Positions 25,380 through 34,362 of a DNA stretch of 45,324 nt are shown piece by piece. The DNA lies in contig NZ_MEDS01000026.1 of assembly GCF_001724135.1 (NCBI RefSeq), positions 1 through 45,324 of the forward strand. Reading direction: 5' to 3'. Every line of letters begins with the position of its first letter. Position 1 is the stretch's first letter. A model generated the notes under the pieces. That model saw nothing but the letters and a program-made list of their open reading frames with translations, searched no databases and was not told the origin of the DNA. Made by a program: the position numbers and the translations under genes. This stretch comes from Comamonas sp. SCN 65-56. GTDB taxonomy: Bacteria; Pseudomonadota; Gammaproteobacteria; Burkholderiales; Burkholderiaceae_C.

Positions 25380-26344
25380 CGACCTTGATAAGTTTCCTTG
25401 GCAAGAGTAGAGCCGATGCCAGCGCTGGCTACCGAGTTGCCAACTATCGTTTTGCGCCAAACTTCGCACGCAAAGTACCGTTCTTCGGAATGGCGCTGCT
25501 TGAATATGCCAAGCCTGAACGCCTGATTTTGGTTGGAACCGCCGGCAGCATGTGGGACGTGTTCTTCGACCATCAGCACACCGACGATGAAGCCACCCTG
25601 GTCGTGAGCGACGCCGTGGATCGTGCAACCGTCACGCCAGAGTTGTTGCGCACCCATGAGGAAATCCTGACACAACGCCTTGGCATGCCGGTTCAATGCC
25701 TGCTGATTCCTTACGCCCGAGATTCAGCCGAACAGGCCGCCGTGCTTTCGGAATTGGCTGTGGTGCTGCAACCCAGTGAGGAAATCATTCTCGACGTGAC
25801 CCACGGTTTTCGCCATCTCCCCATGCTAGCGCTGGTGGCGGCACGTTACTTGACGCATGTGCGTGGTGTGCGCGTGCAGGAGTTGTACTACGGCGCGCTG
25901 GAAATGACCAACGCCGAGACGGGCGAGACCCCCGTGTTGCGATTGGGCGCAATGCTGCAAATGCTCGATTGGGTCGAAGCCCTGGCGAGCTACGGCCAAA
26001 GCGGTAACTATGGTGTGTTCGCTGACCTCTTCAAGACCGATGGCATGCCAGCCAGCCACGCAGATCAATTGGCCAAAGGCGCCTATTTCGAGCGTGGCAG
26101 CAACCCGGTACAGGCACGACAGGCACTAGGTGTAGCGCACAAGAGCCTGCAAAGTCACCACGGAGCGATGAGTGAGCTATTCAGACAAACCTTGACTGAC
26201 CAGATCGACTGGTTTCGGACAGGTAATCGCGCGGACTGGGAATTCCGTCTGGCCGATCGCTACCTCACACGCAAGGACTACTTGAGGGCCGTGATTTACC
26301 TGGGCGATCTCAATTTTGAAGTGCAACACTCTCACATGAGGTAA
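25376..26344 (+). CDS. CARF-domain Csx protein (TM1812/Csx2-like), C-terminus lost
   Basis: CARF proteins sense the cyclic oligoadenylate made by activated Cas10. The 322-aa product has the TM1812-type start ISFLGKS with YRVANYRF, then LVGTAGSMWDV, and the diagnostic ILDVTHGFRHLPML (138-151). Residues about 285-310 (LADRYLTRKDYLRAVIYLGD) match the start of the helical C-terminal part, but the frame ends in FEVQHSHMR a few residues later. There it runs into inverted GTGCAAC/GTTGCAC repeats (26321-26351) and an IS30-like frame. Family members are usually longer and end in a HEPN RNase domain, which appears to be missing. An R-x6-H spacing at 248-255 is not in the usual place. Confidence 0.82.
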   Translation: MTTLISFLGKSRADASAGYRVANYRFAPNFARKVPFFGMALLEYAKPERLILVGTAGSMWDVFFDHQHTDDEATLVVSDAVDRATVTPELLRTHEEILTQRLGMPVQCLLIPYARDSAEQAAVLSELAVVLQPSEEIILDVTHGFRHLPMLALVAARYLTHVRGVRVQELYYGALEMTNAETGETPVLRLGAMLQMLDWVEALASYGQSGNYGVFADLFKTDGMPASHADQLAKGAYFERGSNPVQARQALGVAHKSLQSHHGAMSELFRQTLTDQIDWFRTGNRADWEFRLADRYLTRKDYLRAVIYLGDLNFEVQHSHMR

Positions 26345-26353
26345 GTTGCACAG

Positions 26354-26425
26354 ATGGAAACACGATACAAACAACTGCAGGCTGAAGAGCGCATGTGGCT
26401 GCGCGCCGTCGCGCCAAGACTCTGA
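26354..26425 (+). pseudogene. IS30-family transposase remnant (first ~19 codons)
   Basis: The frame METRYKQLQAEERMWLRAV resembles the N-terminus of IS30-type transposases (basic, YxQL...EER). After it the frame goes off and stops at 26423. It lies 9 nt after the csx stop, with a 7-bp inverted repeat (GTGCAAC/GTTGCAC) spanning the junction, as if an element end had replaced the 3' end of the csx gene. The family assignment rests on a short match. Confidence 0.5.
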
Positions 26426-26435
26426 GACCCGCCAG

Positions 26436-26458
26436 AAAAGCGCGGCATGGGCTTTTTT
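26436..26458 (+). terminator. Possible terminator after the csx/IS30 junction
   Basis: AAAAGC-gcggcatgg-GCTTTTTTG: a 6-bp stem, 9-nt loop and T tract. It could end the transcript of the hydrophobic protein-csx16-csx trio. Confidence 0.4.
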
Positions 26459-26540
26459 GTGCCACCGTGGCCCGCGGTGCGGATGACCGGGGTTATCTGG
26501 CGCCCATCCCGTCGAGCGAGCGGGCGCCGTGCACGAGGTT

Positions 26541-27010
26541 TCACGCCCCGCGTCGGCACTGAGCGGCGGCGGTGTCGGCGGCCGTCAGCCCGAGTTCCTT
26601 GCGCCGCGCGGCGATCGGGTCGGCGGCAGGCCGTTGGCCCCGGCTCTTGCCCTTGTCGTGCGCCGTGATCGACACGGAGGCCATGTATGCGGGCATGTCC
26701 TGCGGCGCTTTTCCTGCATCCATCCAGGTGAAACCGTGTTACGGATGCAGGGCGCCGATCTTGATGCGCCCGCCCACGATCTGGACGCTGATGGCACGGC
26801 TGCCCGCAGGCAGGGCCGCCTTGTCGGTCAGTGCCAACAGGTGTTCGGCGGGGTGGGAGCGGTGCGCTTGCGCAGGGCGAGCAGTTCGCGCTGCGCCAGG
26901 CGCAGCGTCTTGTCCAGGTGCGGGTGGTTCAAGACGGCGTGCACTCTGGCGGCGATGGCCCGTTCTGCCGGGTTGGCCGATTGCGATTCGATGAGTTCAA
27001 GCTTTGAGTG
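26541..27010 (-). pseudogene. Decayed gene of unknown function (frameshift and in-frame stop)
   Basis: This fills most of the 711-bp gap before leuS. Three protein-like pieces lie in order on the minus strand: KLELIESQSANPAERAIAARV with HLDKTLRLAQRELLAL, then after a frame change near 26865 AEHLLALTDKAALPAGSRA with VQIVGGRIKIGALHP. A TAA at 26739 follows, then in the same frame HGFTWMDAGKAPQDMPAYMAS and ITAHDKGKSRG up to 26541. The continuity of the second and third pieces across one stop suggests a broken gene of about 150 codons. I do not recognise the family. The rest of the gap, 27011-27136, holds nothing I can name beyond the leuS leader. Confidence 0.4.
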
Positions 27011-27136
27011 CGCCGTGGCACGCTTGCCGTGTGCTGGCCGTGCTTGCCCTGCTGGCCGGGTGCGGCCGGGCGAACGCCTAGAATCGATTGCCGCCGCGCC
27101 TTTTCCTGCGCGGCCGTTTGTTTTTCCCCCGCAGCC

Positions 27137-29869
27137 ATGCAAGACAAATACGACCCCGCCGCCGTGGAGCGCGCCGCGCGCGAACACTGGAACGCCATCG
27201 ATGCCTACCGCGTGAGCGAAGACGAGAACCGGAAGAAGTTCTACGCCTGCTCGATGCTGCCCTACCCCAGCGGCAAGCTGCACATGGGCCATGTGCGCAA
27301 CTACACCATCAACGACATGCTCACGCGCAGCCTGCGCATGCAGGGGTTCAACGTGCTGATGCCGATGGGCTGGGACGCGTTCGGCCTGCCGGCCGAGAAC
27401 GCGGCGCTGAAAAACAAGGTGCCGCCCGCCAAGTGGACCTGGGACAACATCGCCTACATGAAGGGCCAGATGCAGGCCATGGGCCTGGCGATCGACTGGA
27501 GCCGCGAGGTTGCGACCTGCTCGCCCGAGTATTACAAGTGGAACCAATGGCTGTTCCTGAAGATGCTGGAAAAAGGCATCGCCTACCGCAAGACGCAGGT
27601 GGTCAACTGGGACCCGGTCGATCAGACGGTGCTCGCCAATGAGCAGGTGATCGACGGCAGGGGCTGGCGCACCGGGGCGCTGGTGGAAAAGCGCGAGATT
27701 CCGGGCTACTACCTGAAGATCACCGACTACGCGCAAGAGCTGCTGGATCATGTGCAGTTGGGTGGCGAGAAGGCCACGCTCACCGGCTGGCCCGACAAGG
27801 TGCGGCTGATGCAGGAGAACTGGATCGGCAAGAGTAGCGGCGTGCGTTTTGCCTTCACGCATGACATCAAGGGAGCGGACGGCGCCTTGATCCAGGGCGG
27901 CAAGATGCATGTCTTCACCACCCGCGCCGACACAATCATGGGCGTGACCTTTTGCGCCGTCGCGCCCGAGCACCCGCTGGCGGCGCATGCGGCGGCGAGC
28001 AACCCGAAGCTGGCGGCCTTCATCGCGCACTGCAAGGAAGGCGGCACCACCGAAGCCGAGCTGGCGCTGAAAGAAAAAGAGGGCCTGCCCACGGGTTTGT
28101 TCGTGACGCACCCGCTCACCGGCAAGCCGGTCGAAGTCTGGGTCGGCAACTACGTCTTGATGAGCTACGGCGACGGCGCGGTGATGGGCGTGCCGGCACA
28201 CGATGCGCGCGACTTTGCGTTTGCAAAAAAATACGGCCTGCCTATCCAGCAGGTGGTCGCCGTGGAGGGCGAAAATTTCTCGCTTGACGGCTGGCAGGAG
28301 TGGTACGGCGACAAGCAAAAAGCCGTGTGCGTGCATTCGGATGGACTCGATGGCCTGCCGTATGCGCAGGCGGTCGACAAGGTAGCCGAACTGCTCGCGG
28401 CCAAGGGCCTGGGCGAAAAGAAAACCACCTGGCGCCTGCGCGACTGGGGCGTCAGTCGCCAGCGCTACTGGGGCACGCCGATTCCCATCATTCATTGCCC
28501 CTCGTGCGGCGTGGTGCCGGTGCCCGAGAAGGATTTGCCGGTGGTGCTGCCGGAAGGCCTGGTGCCCGATGGCAGCGGCAATCCTTTGACCAAATGCGAG
28601 GCTTTCTTCAAGGTCGCCTGCCCGTGCTGCGGCAAAGAGGCGCGGCGCGAGACCGACACGATGGACACCTTCGTTGACAGCTCGTGGTACTTCATGCGCT
28701 ATTGCGATCCGAAGAACGATCAGGCGATGGTGGCGGACGGTACGGCGTACTGGATGCGGGATCAGCACCATGCCACTGGCGGCAGCGGCATGGACCAGTA
28801 CATCGGCGGCATCGAGCACGCCATCCTGCACCTGCTGTACGCGCGCTTCTGGACCAAGGTGATGCGTGACCTGGGTCTGGTGAAGGTCGATGAGCCCTTC
28901 ACCCGCCTGCTCACGCAGGGCATGGTCTTGAACCACATCTACAGCCGCCGCACCGCCAAGGGTGGCAAGGACTATTTCTGGCCCAAGGATGTCGAGCACG
29001 TGTTGGATGGGGCGGGCAAGATCGTCGGCGCGCGGCTGATTCATCCGGCCGAAAGCGGCGATGGCTTGTTGCCGGTGGGCACGGCGATCGATTACGAGGG
29101 CGTGGGCACGATGTCCAAGTCCAAGAACAATGGCGTTGATCCGCAGGAGCTGATCGAAAAGTACGGTGCCGACACCGCGCGGCTGTACACCATGTTCACC
29201 TCGCCGCCAGAACTCACGCTGGAATGGAACGACTCGGCGGTGGAGGGCAGCAGCCGCTTCCTGCGCCGCGTCTGGGGCTTTGGCAGCAAGCTGTCCACTA
29301 TGGATATGGAAGCTGTCGGCCCAAGCGTGGCGCGCGCTGCAAGCCTGAAAGACCTTGAATTCGGCAAGCATGCGAAGGCGCTGCGGCTGGAGATCCACGG
29401 CGTGCTCAAACAGGTGGATTACGACTACCAGCGCATGCAGTACAACACCGTGGTCTCGGGCGCGATGAAGATGCTCAACGCGCTGGAGGGCTACAAGGCG
29501 CTGGAAGACGCAGGCGCGCAGGTGGCGCTGATCGAGGGTTTTTCCATTCTGCTGCGCGTGCTCTACCCGGCCACGCCGCACCTCACGCACGTGCTCTGGC
29601 AGGAACTGGGCTATGCGGGCACATTGGGCGAACTGCTCGATGCACCCTGGCCCAAGGTCGATCCCGACGCGCTCAAGCAAGACGAGATCGAGCTGATGTT
29701 GCAAGTGAACGGCAAGCTGCGCGGTGCGATTCGCGTGAGCGCGGATGCCGACAAGGCGACGATCGAGCAGGTGGCGCTGGCCAACCCCGAGGCGCAGAAA
29801 TACCTGCAAGGCGCGGCGCCGAAGAAGGTCATCGTCGTGCCTGGGCGCCTCGTCAACATCGTGGTGTGA
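27137..29869 (+). CDS. leuS: Leucyl-tRNA synthetase
   Basis: The 910-aa class Ia synthetase has the HIGH motif as HMGH ([18 protein letters not shown]), the CP1 editing domain with [11 protein letters not shown] and [13 protein letters not shown], a cysteine-containing insert (CPSCG ... CPCCG), and the KMSKS motif as TMSKSKNNG. The C-terminal end, [11 protein letters not shown], is typical. ATG 27137 gives the family start [18 protein letters not shown]. It is followed 5 nt later by lptE, and lptE-holA continue the unit. Confidence 0.97.
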   Translation: MQDKYDPAAVERAAREHWNAIDAYRVSEDENRKKFYACSMLPYPSGKLHMGHVRNYTINDMLTRSLRMQGFNVLMPMGWDAFGLPAENAALKNKVPPAKWTWDNIAYMKGQMQAMGLAIDWSREVATCSPEYYKWNQWLFLKMLEKGIAYRKTQVVNWDPVDQTVLANEQVIDGRGWRTGALVEKREIPGYYLKITDYAQELLDHVQLGGEKATLTGWPDKVRLMQENWIGKSSGVRFAFTHDIKGADGALIQGGKMHVFTTRADTIMGVTFCAVAPEHPLAAHAAASNPKLAAFIAHCKEGGTTEAELALKEKEGLPTGLFVTHPLTGKPVEVWVGNYVLMSYGDGAVMGVPAHDARDFAFAKKYGLPIQQVVAVEGENFSLDGWQEWYGDKQKAVCVHSDGLDGLPYAQAVDKVAELLAAKGLGEKKTTWRLRDWGVSRQRYWGTPIPIIHCPSCGVVPVPEKDLPVVLPEGLVPDGSGNPLTKCEAFFKVACPCCGKEARRETDTMDTFVDSSWYFMRYCDPKNDQAMVADGTAYWMRDQHHATGGSGMDQYIGGIEHAILHLLYARFWTKVMRDLGLVKVDEPFTRLLTQGMVLNHIYSRRTAKGGKDYFWPKDVEHVLDGAGKIVGARLIHPAESGDGLLPVGTAIDYEGVGTMSKSKNNGVDPQELIEKYGADTARLYTMFTSPPELTLEWNDSAVEGSSRFLRRVWGFGSKLSTMDMEAVGPSVARAASLKDLEFGKHAKALRLEIHGVLKQVDYDYQRMQYNTVVSGAMKMLNALEGYKALEDAGAQVALIEGFSILLRVLYPATPHLTHVLWQELGYAGTLGELLDAPWPKVDPDALKQDEIELMLQVNGKLRGAIRVSADADKATIEQVALANPEAQKYLQGAAPKKVIVVPGRLVNIVV
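29303..29350 (+). repeat. Weak dispersed-repeat-like segment inside leuS
   Basis: GGAAGCTGTCGG ... CAAGCG ... GCTGCAAGCCTG resembles the proA copy in its AGCTG and GCTGCAGCCTG parts but lacks the flanking TTTTGA. It may be chance. Confidence 0.25.
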
Positions 29870-29874
29870 GCCGC

Positions 29875-30375
29875 ATGCGCAGGCGTTCCTTGCTCACGTT
29901 GTGCGCCAGTGCGCCGCTGGCCGCGTGCGGCTTTCACCTGCGCGGTGCGCCGAACTTCGCCTTCAACTCGCTGTATGTGGCGCCGTCCGGCACCTCGCTC
30001 AACAAGGAGATGATCCGCACGCTGCAAGGCGCCGGCGGTCATCTGCTGCTCATCACTGACGCCGCGCAGAGCCCGCAGGCCGAGGCGCAACTGGAGCTCT
30101 TTGGCGAGCAGCGAACGCGTACCGTGGTGGGCCTGACCAGCGCCGGCCAGGTGCGCGAACTGCAGCTGGGCCTTTCGGTGCACTTTCGTCTCAAGGGGCA
30201 GCACGGACGCGAGTGGCTGGGCGATACGCGCCTGGCCCGCACCGAGGACGTGAGCTACAACGAATCCGTCTCACTTGCCAAGGAGTCGGAAGAAGCGCTG
30301 CTCTACCGCAACATGGCGACCGATCTGGTGCAGCAAATCGTGCGCCGCCTGGCGGCGGTGAAGGCGCCGCAGTGA
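29875..30375 (+). CDS. lptE: LPS-assembly lipoprotein LptE
   Basis: LptE plugs the LptD barrel and helps place LPS in the outer leaflet. The 166-aa product has a short signal peptide with lipobox LAAC followed by GFHLRGAPNFAFNSLYV, the standard mature start. ATG 29875 is preferred over the upstream GTG that overlaps the leuS stop. leuS-lptE-holA is a widespread order in proteobacteria. Confidence 0.92.
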   Translation: MRRRSLLTLCASAPLAACGFHLRGAPNFAFNSLYVAPSGTSLNKEMIRTLQGAGGHLLLITDAAQSPQAEAQLELFGEQRTRTVVGLTSAGQVRELQLGLSVHFRLKGQHGREWLGDTRLARTEDVSYNESVSLAKESEEALLYRNMATDLVQQIVRRLAAVKAPQ

Positions 30376-30395
30376 CGCTGGCCTGAGGAGCGCCC

Positions 30396-31445
30396 GTGCA
30401 GCTTGCCTTGAACCAGCTTGAAGCGCACCTGGGCAAAGGTCTCAAGCCACTGTACCTGCTGCATGGCGACGAACCGCTGCTGCAGCAGGAGGCGCAGGAC
30501 GCCATCCGCGCCAGCGCGCGCGAACGCGGCTACAGCGAACGCAGCAGCTACACCGTGCAGGGCGCGCATTTCGACTGGAGCGCGGTGCTTGCCGCCGCTG
30601 GCAGCCTGAGCCTGTTTGCCGACCGCCAGATCATCGAGATCCGCATCCCGAGCGGCAAACCCGGCAAGGATGGATCTGTCGCCCTGCAGCAGATTGCGGC
30701 CAGCGCGCAGGGCAACGACAGCGTGCTCACGCTGGTGAGCCTGCCGCGGGTGGACAAGGCCACGCGCTCAAGCGCCTGGTTCACCGCGCTGGAGGGCGCG
30801 GGCGTCGGCATCGCCATCGAGCCCATCGCCCGCGAGCAATTGCCGGGCTGGATTGCCACGCGCCTGGCTGCGCAAGGCCAGCGCGTGGCCGTAGGCAGCG
30901 AGGGCCAGCACACGCTGCAGTTCTTTGCCGATCGTGTGGAGGGCAATCTGCTCGCGGCGCACCAGGAAATTCAGAAACTCGCGCTGCTGTACCCGGCAGG
31001 CGAACTCAGCGCCGAGCAGGTCGAATCCAGCGTGCTCAACGTTGCGCGCTATGACGTGTTTCAGCTTTCCGAGGCGGTGCTCGCCGGGCAGGCGGCGCGC
31101 GTGCAGCGCATGCTCGACGGCCTGCGCGCCGAGGGCGAGGCCGAGGTGCTGGTGCACTGGGCGCTGGCCGAAGACATCCGCCAGCTCGCGCGCGTGCGCG
31201 CGGCGATGGATGCGGGCCGCCCGCTGCCGCTGGCGCTGCGCGAGGCACGCGTCTGGGGCAAAAAGGAGCGCCTGTACGAGCACCTGCTGCCGCGGCTGAA
31301 CGCGCGTCGCCTGGCGCAGCTGTTGATGGCCGCGCACCGCGTTGACGGCATCGTCAAGGGCTTGAAGGCGCCGGGCTGGCCCACCGAGCCGTGGCAGGCG
31401 CTGGCGCGGCTGGCGCAGCAGCTGTGCCAGCTGGCGCGGCACTGA
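30396..31445 (+). CDS. holA: DNA polymerase III delta subunit
   Basis: The delta subunit opens the beta clamp in the clamp loader. The 349-aa protein starts MQLALNQLEAHLGKGLKPLYLLHGDEPLL, with the family GDEPLL motif. It has VEGNLLAAHQEIQKLALL in the middle and a C-terminal helical collar domain. The start is GTG at 30396 with GAGGAG upstream. It ends the leuS-lptE-holA run. The following 319 bp contain no gene but hold an inverted-repeat element. Confidence 0.94.
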   Translation: MQLALNQLEAHLGKGLKPLYLLHGDEPLLQQEAQDAIRASARERGYSERSSYTVQGAHFDWSAVLAAAGSLSLFADRQIIEIRIPSGKPGKDGSVALQQIAASAQGNDSVLTLVSLPRVDKATRSSAWFTALEGAGVGIAIEPIAREQLPGWIATRLAAQGQRVAVGSEGQHTLQFFADRVEGNLLAAHQEIQKLALLYPAGELSAEQVESSVLNVARYDVFQLSEAVLAGQAARVQRMLDGLRAEGEAEVLVHWALAEDIRQLARVRAAMDAGRPLPLALREARVWGKKERLYEHLLPRLNARRLAQLLMAAHRVDGIVKGLKAPGWPTEPWQALARLAQQLCQLARH

Positions 31446-31500
31446 ATTTTTCCCTACCGATTCTCGGAAATTGGCGGAAACCGGCCTGTAGTCGGTTAAA

Positions 31501-31728
31501 CCTAGAAACGGCAGTTGACCGCTTGTCATTGTTGGGCAACCCGCATGAATGCTGAGTTTTTTGGCTTCGATCGCGTTCACCGCTTGGGTGAAAGCGCTAC
31601 GCCAGCACCACTGTTGCCGCGCCATGCGGCGTTGCTTCTCCTTGCAGGCAGTAGCCTGCGTCGTCGTCGCGTCTTGCCTGGCACGCCACCAGCGGCACTG
31701 GTGGGCGCATCCAACTGCCGTTTCTAGG
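31501..31728. mobile_element. 228-bp non-autonomous IS1380-like element (MITE)
   Basis: The ends are 17-bp perfect inverted repeats, CCTAGAAACGGCAGTTG (31501-31517) and its complement (31712-31728). They are flanked by the direct repeat TTAAA (31496-31500 and 31729-31733), which reads as a 5-bp target duplication. The CCTAGA terminus resembles the CCTAGATTCTACGT ends of ISEcp1 (IS1380 family), which also makes short A/T-rich duplications. The interior has no transposase frame. It sits between holA and the chemoreceptor and may affect their transcription. Confidence 0.8.
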
Positions 31729-31764
31729 TTAAAAAGAGGCACTTCATTTTTGTGAGCAAACAAC

Positions 31765-33477
31765 ATGAGCCTCATCAACCGCCTCAACCTGCGACAGCAA
31801 TCATTGATCCTGATCGGCATGCTGCTGCTGGTAGTCGTGATCCTCGCGGTGACGCAGTGGGGCGTGAATCGCGCCAACGGCGCGATTTCCGAAGCGCGGG
31901 CCAATCGCTACGACTCCTACCTGCTGGCCGACGAGCTGCGCCAGACCTCGGACGACTTGACACGCCTGGCGCGCACCTACGTGGTGACAGGCGATCCGAA
32001 ATGGGAGAAGCAATACAACGAGGTGGTCGGCATCCGCGCCGGCACCCTGCCGCGCCCGGCCGGGTATGAGGGCATTTACTGGGATTTCCGCGCGGCGGAC
32101 ATGCAGCTGCCGGGCCAGCCGGGTGAGCGCATCTCCCTCATCGACATGATGAAGCGCGCGGGCTTTACCGAGGCGGAGCTGGCCAAGCTGGCCGAGTCCT
32201 CGAACCGCTCGGCCACGCTGGTGCAGACGGAAACCGTGGCCATGAATCTGGTGAAGGGCCTGGTGGCCGATGGCAAGGGCGGCTTCACCCAGGGCGAGGC
32301 CGACCCGGCCAAGGCGCGCGAGATGCTGCACAACGCCGACTACCACCGCACCAAGGCCAGCATCATGGAGCCGGTGGGCGAGTTCTACAAGCTGCTGCAG
32401 GCGCGTACCTCGGGGGCGATCGACGCGGCGGAGGCAACGGCGCAGACCTGGCGCTGGTGGCAGATGGGCACTACCGCCGTCGCGCTGCTGTTGCTGTTCG
32501 CGCTGCTCTACAGCACCTTCAGCCATTTGATCGCCTCGATTCAGCAGGCAGTGCGCGTTGCCGAGGCCACCGCGCGGGGCGATTTGACGCAGCCCATCCA
32601 CGCCCAGGGCACGAACGAGGTGGCGCGCCTGCTGCAGTCGCTCGCCACGATGGAAGACGGGTTGGTGCGCGTGGTGGCCACGGTGCGCCAGGGCAGTGAT
32701 TCGGTGGCAACCGCGAGTACCGAGATCGCCCAGGGCAACCACGACCTGAGCGCACGCACCGAATCGCAGGCGAGCGCGCTGGAGCAAACCGCGGCTTCGA
32801 TGGAGGAGTTCACTTCCACGGTGGAGCAGAACGCGGCCAACGCACGTCAAGGCAATCAGTTGGCGGTGAGCGCCTCCAGGGTGGCCGAGCAGGGCGGGCA
32901 GGTGGTCTCGCAGGTGGTCAGCACCATGCAGCAGATCAGCGAGAGCTCGCACAAGATCGCTGACATCATTTCGGTGATCGACGGCATCGCGTTTCAAACC
33001 AACATCCTGGCGCTCAATGCCGCCGTGGAGGCCGCTCGCGCGGGCGAGGCGGGCCGCGGCTTTGCGGTGGTCGCGGGCGAGGTGCGCTCACTGGCCGGGC
33101 GTGCGGCCGAGGCGGCCAAGGAGATCAAGCAGCTCATCACCGAGAGTGTCGAACGCGTGGAGGCGGGCACGGTGCAGGCGGGTCAGGCGGGCACGACGAT
33201 GAGCGAGGTGGTGACCAGCATCCGCCGCGTGACCGACATCATGGGCGAGATCAGCGTCGCGAGTTCCGAGCAGAGCCAGGGCATAGGCCAGATCGGCGAA
33301 GCCATCAGCCAGATGGATCAGGTGACGCAGCAAAACGCCGCGCTGGTGGAGGAAATGGCGGCGGCCGCGACCAGCCTCAAGGGCCAGGCGCAGGAGCTGG
33401 TGGATGCGGTGGCGGTGTTCAAACTGCCCGCAGGCAGTGCGGCAAGCCATTCCAAATTGATAGCTATTGGCGCTTGA
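31765..33477 (+). CDS. Methyl-accepting chemotaxis protein
   Basis: The 570-aa receptor has a transmembrane helix at about 12-32, a periplasmic sensing domain of about 195 residues, a second helix at 232-252, a HAMP linker (about 250-305), and the highly conserved signalling tip with DGIAFQTNILALNAAVEAARAGE. The ligand cannot be inferred. There is no CheR-docking pentapeptide at the C-terminus. The last residues, SKLIAIGA, and the TGA are supplied by a copy of the dispersed repeat. It stands alone, without che genes nearby. Confidence 0.94.
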   Translation: MSLINRLNLRQQSLILIGMLLLVVVILAVTQWGVNRANGAISEARANRYDSYLLADELRQTSDDLTRLARTYVVTGDPKWEKQYNEVVGIRAGTLPRPAGYEGIYWDFRAADMQLPGQPGERISLIDMMKRAGFTEAELAKLAESSNRSATLVQTETVAMNLVKGLVADGKGGFTQGEADPAKAREMLHNADYHRTKASIMEPVGEFYKLLQARTSGAIDAAEATAQTWRWWQMGTTAVALLLLFALLYSTFSHLIASIQQAVRVAEATARGDLTQPIHAQGTNEVARLLQSLATMEDGLVRVVATVRQGSDSVATASTEIAQGNHDLSARTESQASALEQTAASMEEFTSTVEQNAANARQGNQLAVSASRVAEQGGQVVSQVVSTMQQISESSHKIADIISVIDGIAFQTNILALNAAVEAARAGEAGRGFAVVAGEVRSLAGRAAEAAKEIKQLITESVERVEAGTVQAGQAGTTMSEVVTSIRRVTDIMGEISVASSEQSQGIGQIGEAISQMDQVTQQNAALVEEMAAAATSLKGQAQELVDAVAVFKLPAGSAASHSKLIAIGA

Positions 33478-33501
33478 TTTGCAATTGCTGAAGGTGGGTA
33501 T
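33453..33501 (+). repeat. Dispersed repeat copy at the 3' end of the chemoreceptor gene
   Basis: CAAATTGATAGCTATTGGCGCTTGA begins inside the gene and provides its stop codon. The rest (TTTGCAATTGCTGAAGG) runs into the intergenic space. Confidence 0.6.
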
Positions 33502-33525
33502 GCATCTGAGTCATCATCGCTCTCC

Positions 33526-34362
33526 ATGAGCGCTGCCATCGCGCAACTTGCCCAATTCATGGCGCGCCACCCGCGCCTGTTGGTACTGACCGGCGCCGGC
33601 TGCAGCACCGAAAGCGGCATCCCCGACTACCGCGACGAGGACGGCCAGTGGAAGCGCCCCGCGCCCATGACGTATCAGGCCTTCGCGCGCGAGCACGCGG
33701 CGCGCCAGCGCTACTGGGCGCGCTCGATGATCGGCTGGCCGCGCATGGCTGCCAGCAGACCGGGGCCCGCGCATACCGCGCTGGCGCAGCTGGAGGCGGC
33801 GGGGCATGTGCGCTTGCTCGTCACACAGAATGTGGATGGCCTGCACGGTGCGGCAGGCAGTCAGCGCGTCATCGACCTGCATGGCCGGCTCGATGGCGTG
33901 CGCTGCCTGGCTTGCGCTGCCAGCGTGGCGCGCCACGATTTGCAGCAGTGGCTGCAGGCGGCCAATGGCGACTGGTTGCGTGCGTATGTGCCGCAGGGCG
34001 TGGCTGCGGCGCCCGATGGCGATGCCTGTCTGGACGGCGTGGACTTTTCCGGTTTTCAGGTGCCGCAGTGTCCGGCCTGCGGTGGCGTGCTCAAACCGGA
34101 TGTGGTGTTCTTTGGCGAAAACGTCCCGCGTGCGCGGGTTGATGCGGCGATGGCCGCGCTGCAGGCGGCCGATGCGTTGCTTGTCGCTGGTTCCTCGCTC
34201 ATGGTGTATTCGGGCTTTCGCTTCGCCCGCGCCGCCGCAGAGTGGGGCAAGCCGATGGCGGCGGTGAATCTGGGGCTGACGCGGGCCGACCCATGGCTGG
34301 CGCTCAAGGTGCAGGAACCGGTGGGGGCTGCACTTGCGGCGCTGGTGGCAGCTCTGGGCTAG
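33526..34362 (+). CDS. NAD-dependent protein deacylase, sirtuin (SIR2) family
   Basis: Sirtuins remove acyl groups from lysines using NAD+. The 278-aa protein has TGAGCSTESGIPDYR (about 21-35), the catalytic TQNVDGLHGAAGS with ...DLHGRLDGVRC, and zinc ligands CLACA and CPACGG. FGENVPRA and GSSLMVYSGF close the NAD pocket. The insert between the zinc cysteine pairs (about 40 residues) is long. The stop codon TAG lies inside the left arm of an inverted-repeat element, so the original C-terminus may have differed by a few residues. Confidence 0.92.
   Translation: MSAAIAQLAQFMARHPRLLVLTGAGCSTESGIPDYRDEDGQWKRPAPMTYQAFAREHAARQRYWARSMIGWPRMAASRPGPAHTALAQLEAAGHVRLLVTQNVDGLHGAAGSQRVIDLHGRLDGVRCLACAASVARHDLQQWLQAANGDWLRAYVPQGVAAAPDGDACLDGVDFSGFQVPQCPACGGVLKPDVVFFGENVPRARVDAAMAALQAADALLVAGSSLMVYSGFRFARAAAEWGKPMAAVNLGLTRADPWLALKVQEPVGAALAALVAALG

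Noticed and set aside
21571-27136. CRISPR array expected with the cas remnant
   Set aside because: No direct repeats of 25-40 nt with regular spacing were seen anywhere in the island.
31515-31755. Small open frames within the 228-bp inverted-repeat element
   Set aside because: Both plus-strand frames are R/H/C-rich without motifs or ribosome-binding sites, typical of chance frames in a MITE.
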